From Fructilactobacillus hinvesii (GTDB lineage Bacteria; Bacillota; Bacilli; Lactobacillales; Lactobacillaceae), in NCBI RefSeq assembly GCF_024029435.1, contig NZ_CP097118.1, forward strand, positions 1,240,001 through 1,304,000: a DNA stretch of 64,000 nucleotides, given 5' to 3'. This document shows, piece by piece, positions 33,186-43,600 of the stretch. Each line of letters opens with the position of its first letter. Position 1 is the stretch's first letter. Both the position numbers and the translations under genes were made by a program. The notes under the pieces were generated by a model. That model saw nothing but the letters and a program-made list of their open reading frames with translations, had not been told where the DNA came from and searched no databases.

Positions 33186-35570
33186 CTATTTCTTTGTTTT
33201 TTTGCTAAATTTAAACAAGATTAACAAATTAATTATCAATAATCCAGCTATTTCAAATAAATTATTAGTCTTATATCCAGTTTTAGGAAGCTTCTGGTTG
33301 ATTGAACTCGAATTTGATTTCGATTCTGACTGACCATTTAAATTTGTATCTAGTCCAAAAATTAGCTTGGAATTACCTCGTGCTATTGACTTTACTTTAG
33401 CTGCGGGATTTGTTGCTGATGCAGAGGTCGACGGCGAATCTCCGCCTTGTGATCCTGAAGCTGCTTCAGATGCGGAAGTTGACGTTGACCCTCCCTGTGA
33501 ATCCGGATTTGTTGCTGATGCAGAGGTCGACGGCGAATCTCCGCCTTGTGATCCTGAAGCTGCTTCAGATGCGGAAGTTGACGTTGACCCTCCCTGTGAA
33601 TCCGGATTTGTTGCTGATGCAGAGGTCGACGGCGAATCTCCGCCTTGTGATCCTGAAGCTGCTTCTGATGCGGAAGTTGACGTTGAACCTCCCTGTGAAT
33701 CTGGATTTGTTGCTGATGTAGAGGTCGACGGCGAATCTCCGCCTTGTGATCCTGAAGCTGCTTCAGATGCGGAAGTTGACGTTGAACCTCCCTGTGAATC
33801 CGGATTTGTTGCTGATGCAGAGGTCGACGGCGAATCTCCGCCTTGTGATCCTGAAGCTGCTTCAGATGCGGAAGTTGACGTTGACCCTCCCTGTGAATCC
33901 GGATTTGTTGCTGATGCAGAGGTCGACGGCGAATCTCCGCCTTGTGATCCTGAAGCTGCTTCAGATGCGGAAGTTGACGTTGACCCTCCCTGTGAATCCG
34001 GATTTGTTGCTGATGCAGAGGTCGACGGCGAATCTCCGCCTTGTGATCCTGAAGCTGCTTCTGATGCGGAAGTTGACGTTGACCCTCCCTGTGAATCCGG
34101 ATTTGTTGCTGATGCAGAGGTCGACGGCGAATCTCCGCCTTGTGATCCTGAAGCTGCTTCAGATGCGGAAGTTGACGTTGACCCTCCCTGTGAATCCGGA
34201 TTTGTTGCTGATGCAGAGGTCGACGGCGAATCTCCGCCTTGTGATCCTGAAGCTGCTTCTGATGCGGAAGTTGATGTTGAACTGCCCTGTGAATCCGGAT
34301 TTGTTGCTGATGCAGAGGTCGACGTCGAATCTCCACCTTGTGAGCCCGAAGCTGCTTCAGATGCGGAAGCTGACGTTGACCCTCCCTGTGAATCTGGATT
34401 TGTTGCTGATGCAGATTGAGACTGACTGGCAGGTAAAACTGTAGCATTAATGCTATCTCCAACATTACCGTCCTGATCTTGTGGCATAGCTGTTATTACT
34501 TCATTAGCATTTAAAGGACGATTAATATCAACAGTATAATGTCCATTTTCATCAACGGTACTACTCCCTAAATAAACTCCATTACTATCGGTAATAATAA
34601 TTTTGTCTCCGGAAGTCCCAGTACCAGATAATGTTTGATCTCCACTTACCAATGGATCAATCTTAATCTTATGCATTTCTTTATTGAACTCTACTAAAAC
34701 ATGCGAAATCGGTAAAGCATTACCATTAGCATCAGTACCATTAACATTAATTATTTCATTATAATTAAGAGTTTTACTTAGCTCTAAATTATAACTACCA
34801 TCGGTATTTACCTGAGTTTTACCAATAACGGTACCGTCTGAAGTGGTCACGGAGATATTACTTCCTGGCACTCCCTGACCAGAAATAGATCGATCTCCAT
34901 CTAAGACTTCATAGGCATATGTTTTCATATTAACGCTAAACAAAGATGAATGATCATCCTTATCCCAGCGCATTGAACCATTCTGTTTCCATCTAGCAAA
35001 CACATTAAGTAATTGAAAATTACCATTTTCTTGAGCATTTACACTATAAGGAAACCAATTTCCACCAGTGATGATATTCGAATCTGGTGAGCTATCAGTC
35101 CTATAGGCAATTGCAAAAAACTTATAATTTTCATCTTTTAATAAATTATTAAAATTTCCAGGGCCGCCATCTCCGTTAATTTCTGGATGTGTATTACCCG
35201 GGATTGCAAAAGATAATGCATCAGTATAGCCAGCTCCATTTTTAATTTGATCAATTTTATTTAAAATAAATGATCCATTTTTCACGGTAGCAACTTGATG
35301 ATTATTATCTAATTTATAAAATAATTTAACGTCAATTTTACCTTGGAAAAATCCACTAAATCCTTCTCCAGCATTCACTGTTTGAGGATCTACATATATA
35401 GCACTCTCATTTCTATGTGTCGGAATTTCTGATAGTGAATTTGAATTATTTTGCTGTATATTGCTAGAAGCATATACGTTATAAACCAAAAAAGGACTTT
35501 GCATTAATCCCATTACCGGAATACTCAACACAATTGAATATCTTATAATGTTTTTATTAAATTGTTTCAT
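33186..35570 (-). CDS. LPxTG-anchored surface protein with Ig-like domains and Ser-rich repeats
   Basis: A 794-residue wall-anchored protein. The signal peptide (about 1-33) ends near NVYASS. A ligand-type N-terminal domain (about 50-235; FAIPGNTHPEINGDGGPGN, NVFARWKQNG) is followed by two Ig-like/adhesion repeats (about 238-310 and 312-385; SGQGVPGSNISVTTSDGTVIG, SGTGTSGDKIIITDSNG). Ten 33-residue Ser/Gly/Gln repeats span about 389-720. The sorting signal LPKTG (residue about 761), a hydrophobic span and KKTKK end it. Sortase A at 59.4 kb is the likely anchoring enzyme. ATG 35570 follows GGAGGGG. Confidence 0.92.
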   Translation of the reverse strand: MKQFNKNIIRYSIVLSIPVMGLMQSPFLVYNVYASSNIQQNNSNSLSEIPTHRNESAIYVDPQTVNAGEGFSGFFQGKIDVKLFYKLDNNHQVATVKNGSFILNKIDQIKNGAGYTDALSFAIPGNTHPEINGDGGPGNFNNLLKDENYKFFAIAYRTDSSPDSNIITGGNWFPYSVNAQENGNFQLLNVFARWKQNGSMRWDKDDHSSLFSVNMKTYAYEVLDGDRSISGQGVPGSNISVTTSDGTVIGKTQVNTDGSYNLELSKTLNYNEIINVNGTDANGNALPISHVLVEFNKEMHKIKIDPLVSGDQTLSGTGTSGDKIIITDSNGVYLGSSTVDENGHYTVDINRPLNANEVITAMPQDQDGNVGDSINATVLPASQSQSASATNPDSQGGSTSASASEAASGSQGGDSTSTSASATNPDSQGSSTSTSASEAASGSQGGDSPSTSASATNPDSQGGSTSTSASEAASGSQGGDSPSTSASATNPDSQGGSTSTSASEAASGSQGGDSPSTSASATNPDSQGGSTSTSASEAASGSQGGDSPSTSASATNPDSQGGSTSTSASEAASGSQGGDSPSTSASATNPDSQGGSTSTSASEAASGSQGGDSPSTSTSATNPDSQGGSTSTSASEAASGSQGGDSPSTSASATNPDSQGGSTSTSASEAASGSQGGDSPSTSASATNPDSQGGSTSTSASEAASGSQGGDSPSTSASATNPAAKVKSIARGNSKLIFGLDTNLNGQSESKSNSSSINQKLPKTGYKTNNLFEIAGLLIINLLILFKFSKKTKK
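33411..34404. repeat. Ten tandem 99-bp repeats
   Basis: Ten units of 99 bp encode the 33-residue motif starting ASATNPDSQGGSTSTSASEA and ending SGSQGGDSPSTS. Inner units are nearly identical at the DNA level; the two at the N-terminal end are more diverged. Copy number should be unstable. Confidence 0.95.
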
Positions 35571-35646
35571 ATGACCCCTCCTATTAAAGTTAATAACAAT
35601 CATATAATATAATTAAGTATATATTGTTTTGAAAAAATATAGCTTA

Positions 35647-35668
35647 TATATCACTTATAAGTGATATA
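35647..35668. promoter_or_regulatory. Perfect 22-bp palindrome upstream of the LPxTG gene
   Basis: TATATCACTTATAAGTGATATA is its own reverse complement. It lies 77 bases upstream of the start codon in a promoter-like AT-rich region. The shape suggests an operator for a dimeric regulator; the protein is unknown. Confidence 0.6.
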
Positions 35669-36201
35669 AATGTTTTAAAGTTATTATTAAATCAATGCTT
35701 CGTTTTTTTAATCATAGTTACAAATATAAAAATTTGTAACACTAAATAATATAGATTTTATAACCATGAATGTAAATTCATTATAAATAATAATTTATAA
35801 TTATTATACTAAATAAAAAGTAATAACTTAAAATAGTAATGGCCAAACAAACGCTTAAGAAGATATTCCATTTTAACATCTTCTCATAATGGTTAAATTA
35901 ACGGTATTCTAGATTGCTTTAGCAATCAAAATATCTGTCGAAAAAGGAGAAGGATAAGCATGGAACCTTCAAAATAAATAAAACTATTGAACCGAGATTG
36001 GAATATATTAATGACTGCATTAACTAGTAATTAGATTCAACTTAACCTAAACGTTGAAAATCTAAAAGCTGTTCATCGATCTTTGTGGACAAAGTTCCCA
36101 CTTGGTATGGATGATTAAAATCAATGATAGAACTCGATCATCACTTAGATACTGCTTAAGTTTAACCGGTAAGATGTTAATTAGTTAAGATTACCATTAA
36201 A
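35669..36201. other. Intergenic region with IS-end remnant
   Basis: No intact gene. The stretch at about 35817-35890 (AAAGTAATAACTTA..., CCAAACAAAC, AAGAAGATATTCC, TTTTAACATCTT) resembles, in the opposite orientation, the segment next to the IS30 remnant at 56.43-56.51 kb. The rest (35900-36200) is AT-rich with scattered stops in all frames. Confidence 0.55.
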
Positions 36202-36897
36202 TTAATTTTGAGAGTTTAAATTGTCTAGCAGTTTTTCAGCTACCGCCTTTGGCGATTCTGGATTTTGCCCTGTAATTAATTGGCCGTCCTGCACTACAAA
36301 ACACTTAAACGGCCGTTCCTTGACAAATTCAGCTCCGTGAATAGTTGCGACCTTTTCGTTTAAGAACGGGACTCGTTTCGAATTTCCACTTAGTAATTCC
36401 TCACTAGTGGTAAAACCGGTCACCTTTTTCCCAGCAATTAAATAATTATCAGCAGTTAATTTGACATTCAACAGACCAGCAATTCCATGACAAACCGAGC
36501 AAACATAACCACCATTAGTATAAATAGTCTTTGTTAATTCTGCCAGAGCTTGATTATCTGGAAAATCAAACATGACCCCGTGACCACCGGTGAAATAAAT
36601 CGCCGCATATTCTTTCGGATCGATCTGCGTTGGGGTCAACGTTCGTGACAACCCCAGTGTTTGATAATCATGCTTTAAATATGTTTTCATAGTAATCTCA
36701 TTAACATACGTATCCTTCATGCTTCGCGGATCAAGTGGAACATAACCACCATTTGGGGTCACGTAGGCAACTTCCCACCCCGCTGCTTCCACGACTGAAA
36801 CAAATTCGGCTGATTCACCTAACCATAATCCAGTCAGATGGGTAGTTCCTGCAAAGTTAGCTACGTTAGTTTCCACCACTAAAATTTTCTGTTTCAT
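36202..36897 (-). CDS. DJ-1/PfpI-family protein (Hsp31/glyoxalase III-like)
   Basis: A 231-residue type-1 glutamine amidotransferase-like protein. The nucleophile elbow is VCSVCHGIAGLL with Cys, the acidic partner is in FTGGHGVMFDF, and WLGESAEFVSVVEAAGWEV and GGYVPLDPRSM are typical of the Hsp31-like branch. Relatives act as glutathione-independent glyoxalases, deglycases or chaperones under carbonyl stress. AGGAGG lies upstream. Confidence 0.9.
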   Translation of the reverse strand: MKQKILVVETNVANFAGTTHLTGLWLGESAEFVSVVEAAGWEVAYVTPNGGYVPLDPRSMKDTYVNEITMKTYLKHDYQTLGLSRTLTPTQIDPKEYAAIYFTGGHGVMFDFPDNQALAELTKTIYTNGGYVCSVCHGIAGLLNVKLTADNYLIAGKKVTGFTTSEELLSGNSKRVPFLNEKVATIHGAEFVKERPFKCFVVQDGQLITGQNPESPKAVAEKLLDNLNSQN

Positions 36898-37022
36898 TAG
36901 TTTTCCTCCTTCTTCTTACCTTATTTTAAATCACTTTGCTCTTTCGAAGCCAAAAAATTCCTTGGCTAATTAACTTTTAATTAAATTTCGCTATCTTAAG
37001 AAAAAAGAAAGGGCACGTGCCA

Positions 37023-37400
37023 ATGACACCTACCGCAAAAATTAATTTATTATCAGATTTAATAACAATCAAATCCGTTAATAAACATTAATCTGAAGTT
37101 GCTCAATACTTAAAGAGCATCTTTCAAAAATGTCTTATCCCAGCTAAGTTAATCACTTACAAACCCGAACGATAAAATCTAATGGTCAAAATTAGGAAGC
37201 TGATCCCTTTGTACTAACTGAAAAAGATGGAAAACTATATTGTCACTGAGCTTATGATATGAAAAATGGCCTGGCTGAAATGGTAACATGCTCGAACTCT
37301 ATATGAATATAGGCCATCCTTTCCCATGCACAATCCAATTATTAATCACATTATGATTTTTGGTCCTAGTAATATTGCATAGTTTCAATAAATTCATTGA
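37023..37400 (+). pseudogene. Decayed M20 peptidase gene (dapE/argE-like)
   Basis: Plus-strand translation gives broken but recognisable M20 stretches separated by stops and shifts: KINLLSDLITIKSVN, SEVAQYLKSIF, IPAKLITYKP, then DPFVLTEKDGKLY, AYDMKNGLAEMV and GHPFPCTIQLL. The order matches the N-terminal third of M20 enzymes, including the DMK metal-binding region. The remaining two thirds are absent. It is more similar to DapE-type proteins than to the intact copy at 29.9 kb. Confidence 0.8.
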
Positions 37401-37520
37401 AAAGGAAATATACTTTAACTTTATTTAAATATATAAGAATTTAATCCTTAATAATAATTTGAATATCTAAATTAAAGGTTGCTTTCATTAGATTAACTCA
37501 AAAGCCCCCTTTTAATTTCA

Positions 37521-37568
37521 AAAAAATACCCTCCAAGTTAAAATACGTCATTTAACTTGGGGGGTATT
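37521..37568 (-). terminator. Terminator of the giant adhesin gene
   Basis: On the minus strand ATACCCCCCAAGTTAAA pairs with TTTAACTTGGAGGGTAT (one G-U type mismatch), followed by T6. A related hairpin lies at 56.58 kb. Confidence 0.9.
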
Positions 37569-37605
37569 ATTTAAATTTAATCAAATTCTTTCTCACGGAG
37601 ATTGA

Positions 37606-40600
37606 TTAACTTCTTTTATTTCGTTTTTCGTAAGCAAAGAATAAGAAAAATCCCAAAATTCCAAAACCAGCAAGTGAGAATACTAATAGCGACAAAGTAG
37701 AATTTGAATACTTACTTTGATGTTTTTGATTAGAATTATGGTTCTTGTTAAATTGTTTAACATTATTAGAACTATTTTTGTGCCTATTATTTCGATCACT
37801 AGGGTAACCATTAGCGCTATTCTGATCATTATTAGAATTAATATTTGTTTGAGAACTAGCAACCATAGTGTTATTAACCTCGCCATTCTGAATCTGCGAG
37901 TTATCATTAGAAATTAATTGCTGAACTGCCATTCCAACAAATGATGGAATGATCGTGTTTCCATTAACAGATGCTAATCCAGCAAGTGAACCAGTTCCAA
38001 CTACATGGATCAAACCATTAAGAGCATTCATAAAATCATTTGTATCTCTGTTAGTATTAATTACTCTGGTTTCATCATTAGAAAAACTTGTCAAATCTCT
38101 TCTGACAGCCAATTTACCGATAGTAACAGATGATCTAACTGAACCACTTAATGATTTATAAAGCATTTGGCTTGTTGACGAAGATTGTGAACTAAATTTA
38201 TTCATGGAAGTTAAAACTGAAAGACTAGTTGAAATAGAGCTTAAATTCATTGAACTGGCTTCTGATGTAACCACTGAACTAGATTCACTTGTAGAATTTG
38301 ACATAGAAATACCAATACTTAATGAATTATTCCTTGAACTCAACTTACTACCATAAATAGATTGAGAATCACTAACTGATCCTGATGTAGTATGCGATCC
38401 ATTTATAGAGCTTAAAACGGATGAGTTATTGGATAGAGATAAAGATTCTGAAAAACTCATTGATTTCGAGGTTGAGTCAATGACAGATGTGCTTGCACTC
38501 ATTGATTTCGAAGTTGAATCTGTAGCTGACGTGCTTGCACTCGTTGACTGTGAAGTTGAATCTGTCGCTGACGTACTTGCACTCATTGATTTTGAAGTTG
38601 AATCTGTCACTGACGTACTTGCACTCATTGATTTCGAAGTTGAGTCTGTCACTGACGTGCTTGCACTCGTTGACTGTGAAGTTGAATCTGTCACTGACGT
38701 GCTTGTACTCATTGATTTCGAAGTCGACTCTGTCACTGATATGCTTGCGCTCATCGATTTCGAAGTCGAGTCAATGACAGATGTGCTTGCACTCGTTGAT
38801 TTTGAAGTTGAGTCTGTCACTGACGTACTTGCGCTCGTTGATTTTGAAGTCGAATCTGTCACTGACGTACTTGCACTCATTGATTTCGAAGTTGAGTCTG
38901 TCACTGACGTGCTTGCGCTCATTGATTTCGAGGTTGAGTCAGCGACAGATGTGCTTGCACTCGTTGATTTTGAAGTTGAGTTAATTACTGAATCACTTGC
39001 GCTCATTGATTTCGAAGTCGATTCTGTCGCTGACGTGCTTGTACTCATTGATTTCGAAGTTGAGTCTGTCACTGACGTGCTTGCGCTCATTGATTTCGAG
39101 GTTGAGTCAGCGACAGATGTACTTGCACTCGTTGATTTTGAAGTTGAGTTAATTACTGAATCACTTGCGCTCATTGATTTCGAAGTCGATTCTGTCGCTG
39201 ACGTGCTTGTACTCATTGATTTCGAAGTTGAGTCTGTCACTGACGTGCTTGCGCTCATTGATTTCGAGGTTGAGTCAGCGACAGATGTACTTGCACTCGT
39301 TGATTTTGAAGTCGACTCTGTCGCTGATGTGCTTGCACTCGTTGATTTCGAAGTCGACTCTGTCGCTGACGTACTTGCACTCATTGATTTCGAGGTTGAG
39401 TCAATGACAGATGTGCTTGCGCTAGTTGATTTTGAAGTCGATTCTGTCACTGATGTGCTTGCGCTCATTGATTTCGAGGTCGAGTCAATGACAGATGTGC
39501 TTGCACTCATTGATTTCGAAGTTGAGTCTGTCACTGACGTGCTTGCGCTCATTGATTTCGAGGTTGAGTCAGCGACAGATGTACTTGCGCTAGTTGATTT
39601 TGAAGTCGATTCTGTCACTGATGTGCTTGCGCTCATTGATTTCGAGGTCGAGTCAATGACAGATGTGCTTGCACTCATTGATTTCGAGGTCGAGTCAATG
39701 ACAGATGTGCTTGTACTCATTGATTTCGAAGTTGAATCTGTAGCCGAAGCACTTGCGCTCACTGATTTTGAAGTTGACTCTGTCACTGACGTACTTGCAC
39801 TCATTGATTTCGAAGTTGAGTCTGTCACTGATGTGCTTGTACTCATTGATTTTGAAGTTGCCTCTGTCACTGACATGCTTGCGCTCATCGAGTTTGAAGT
39901 CGATTCTGTCGCTGATGTGCTTGCACTCGTTGATTTCGAAGTCGACTCTGTCGCTGACGTACTTGCACTCATTGATTTTGAAGTTGAATCTGTCACTGAC
40001 GTGCTTGCGCTCATTGAGTTTGAAGTCGAATCTGTCGCTGACGTACTTGCACTCATTGATTTCGAGGTTGAGTCTGTGGCTGACGTGCTTGTACTTATTG
40101 AGTTTGAAGTTGAGTTTGTCGCTGAAGTACTTACGCTCGTTGATTTCGAAGTCGACTCTGTCGCTGACGTGCTTGCGCTCATTGATTTCGAAGTCGACTC
40201 TGTCGCTGAATCACTTTCACTCACTGACTGCAAAGTTGAATCTGTAGCTGACGTACTTGCACTCGTTGATTTCGAGGTTGAGTCAATGACAGATGTGCTT
40301 GTACTCATCGATTTCGAAGTCGACTCTGTCGCTGATGTGCTTGCGCTCATTGATTTCGAAGTCGATTCTGTCGCTGATGTGCTTGCACTCGTTGATTTCG
40401 AAGTCGACTCTGTCGCTGACGTGCTTGCACTCGTTGATTTTGAAGTTGAATCTGTCACTGACGTACTTGCGCTCATTGATTTCGAGGTTGAGTCAGCGAC
40501 AGATGTGCTTGCACTCGTTGATTTTGAAGTTGAGTCTGTCACTGACGTGCTTGTACTCATCGATTTCGACGTCGAGTCTGTAGCTGACGTGCTTGCGCTC

Positions 40601-43600
40601 ATCGAGTTTGAAGTCGACTCTGTCGCTGACGTACTTGCGCTCACTGATTTTGAAGTTGACTCTGTCGCTGATGTGCGTGCACTCGTTGATTTCGAAGTTG
40701 ACTCTGTCGCTGATGTGCGTGCACTCGTTGATTTCGAAGTCGACTCTGTCTCTGACGTACTTGTACTCATTGATTTCGAAGTCGACTCTGTCGCTGACGT
40801 ACTTGCACTCGTTGATTTCGAGGTCGAGTCAATGACAGATGTGCTTGCGCTCATCGAGTTTGAAGTCGACTCTGTCGCTGACGTACTTGCGCTCACTGAT
40901 TTTGAAGTTGACTCTGTCGCTGATGTGCTTGTACTCATTGATTTCGAAGTTGAGTCTGTCACTGATGTGCTTGCACTCGTTGATTTTGAAATCGACTCTG
41001 TCACTGACGTGCTTGCGCTCATTGATTTCGAAGTCGATTCTGTCGCTGATGTGCTTGCGCTCATTGATTTCGAAGTTGAGTTTGTTACTGACGTACTTAC
41101 GCTCATCGAGTTTGAAGTCGACTCTGTCGCTGATGTGCTTGTACTCATTGATTTCGAAGTTGAGTCTGTCACTGATGTGCTTGCACTCGTTGATTTTGAA
41201 ATCGACTCTGTCACTGACGTGCTTGCGCTCATTGATTTCGAAGTCGATTCTGTCGCTGATGTGCTTGCGCTCATTGATTTCGAAGTTGAGTTTGTTACTG
41301 ACGTACTTACGCTCATCGAGTTTGAAGTCGACTCTGTCGCTGATGTGCTTGTACTCATTGATTTCGAAGTTGAGTCCGTCACTGACGTGCTTGCACTCGT
41401 TGATTTTGAAGTTGAGTTTGTTACTGACGTACTTACGCTCATTGATTTTGAAGTCGAATCTGTCACTGATGTGCTTGCACTCGTTGATTTTGAAATCGAT
41501 TCTGTCGCTGACGTACTTACACTAGTTGATTTTGAAGTCGATTCTGTCGCTGACGTGCTTGCACTAGTTGATTTCGAGGTTGAGTCAATGACAGATGTAC
41601 TTACGCTCATCGAGTTTGAAGTCGACTCTGTCGCTGACGTACTTGCGCTCACTGATTTTGAAGTTGACTCTGTCACTGACATGCTTGCGCTCATCGAGTT
41701 TGAAGTCGATTCTGTCGCTGACGTGCTTGTACTCATTGATTTCGAAGCTGAGTTTGTCGCTGACGTACTTGCACTCGTTGATTTCGAAGTTGACTCTGTC
41801 GCTGACGTGCTTGCGCTCATTGATTTCGAAGTCGACTCTGTCTCTGACGTGCTTGTACTCATTGATTTCGAAGCTGAGTTTGTCGCTGACGTACTTGCAC
41901 TCGTTGATTTCGAAGTTGACTCTGTCACTGACGTACTTGCGCTCGTTGATTTCGAGGTCGAGTCAATAACAGATGTGCTTGTACTCATCGATTTCGAAGT
42001 CGACTCTGTCTCTGACGTACTTGCGCTCATTGATTTTGAAGTCGATTCTGTTGCTGACGTGCTTGCGCTCATTGATTTTGAAGTTGACTCTGTCGCTGAT
42101 GCGCTTGCACTCGTTGATTTCGAAGCCGACTCTGTCGCTGACGTGCTTGTACTCATTGATTTTGAAGTTGAGTCTGTCACTGATGTACTTGTACTAATTG
42201 AGTTTGAAGTTGAATCTGTAGCCGAAGCACTTGCGCTCACTGATTTCGAGGTTGAGTCAATGACAGATGTGCTTGTACTCATTGATTTCGAGGTTGAGTC
42301 AATGACAGATGTGCTTGCGCTCATTGATTTCGAGGTTGAGTTTGTCGCTGACGTACTTGCACTCGTTGATTTCGAAGTCGACTCTCTCACTGACGTACTT
42401 GTACTCATTGACTGCGAAACAGATTCCGTAGCGGAAGTAGTTTCTGAAATAGATTTACTATCAGAAATCGATTTTTGATTGCTTTGACTGGCTGATGCAG
42501 ACTTTGAATCGCTAACACTTTCATTTCGGTAAGAAGTACTTGCCGATGAAGAAACACTGTCATTTATTGATTGACTGGTTGAAGCTGAATCTGAGTAGAT
42601 CATAGAAGCACTCATTGAAATCGAATCATAAATTGAATGCTGAGCTGAAGTTGATGTGCTTCGTGAAGCAGACCCTCGGTCATCGGTTGAATCATTAGAC
42701 TCACTTGCAATCGACTTAGATTCCGAAATAGAAACAACATTTTGAAATGAAGCACTATTCGATGCAGAACTTGAATAACTTAAACTACTCGACCCAGATG
42801 CAGATGAACTAGCAGAATTATTACTATTCCGTGATGAAACTGATACACTAATTGAATCTGATTGGCTATGGGCCGCGGATTCACTTTCAGACACTGAAGT
42901 TGAAACACTTGTTGATATCGAATCATGATTGTAGCTTGGATTATTTGATAAAGAAGTTGAGGCTGATATTGATTGACTCTGAGCAGTTGATTCACTAATA
43001 GAAGTAGATTTCGCTGCTGAATTTGATTGAGACCCCCAACTAGATTGAGAAGTTTGGCTTGTGGATTTAGAATCAGAAGTACTATCGGACGTACTTAACG
43101 AGCTATAGTAACTTTGCAAACTATCAACGATTGAATTCTTGTAAATATTAGACTCAGCTTCAGAAATAGTCTGAAGGACGACAGAAGTTGATTTAGATTT
43201 TGAAACACTTAATAAACTAGTTGATTGAGTAGTTGACTGGCTAATAGATGCAGATGCACTAGCACTTTGCTTTAAAGAACCACCAATTGAAGTTGAAATA
43301 CTTTGCGAAACAGGAATATTAGAAGTAGACGCAGAGATTGAGGCGTCGTTAGAAATTGAATCTGAGAGAGACATTGAATCACTCACAGAATAATGCTCAC
43401 TAGCATGTAAGAACCAGCTTGGGATGGCGTCTGCTTCACTTTTTGATTTAGAAATACTAAATTTAACTGAGTCAGCATAGCTATCAACTGCACTCATAGA
43501 AGCATCAACAAATGATGTTGATATTGATGAACTAGTTGAATTTGAAACTGTTAAGCTTCCAGAAGTACTTTGTGAATTAATTCCAGAATTTCTAGAATCA

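Noticed and set aside
33411..34404. Possible CRISPR array in the 99-bp repeats
   Set aside because: The repeats are coding and adjacent, with no variable spacers.
33367..34419. Open frames on both strands across the 99-bp repeats
   Set aside because: The repeat unit length is a multiple of three and lacks stops in several frames, so long shadow frames are expected. Only the LPxTG frame has signal, anchor and ribosome site.
38455..42415. Possible CRISPR array in the regular repeats
   Set aside because: Units are contiguous without unique spacers and encode a Ser-rich protein; no cas genes are present.
38429..42478. A 1349-codon open frame antisense to the adhesin repeats
   Set aside because: It is a by-product of the Ser/Thr codon use in the 42-bp repeat; its protein is the same 14-residue echo (DFEVES-type) and it has no ribosome site.
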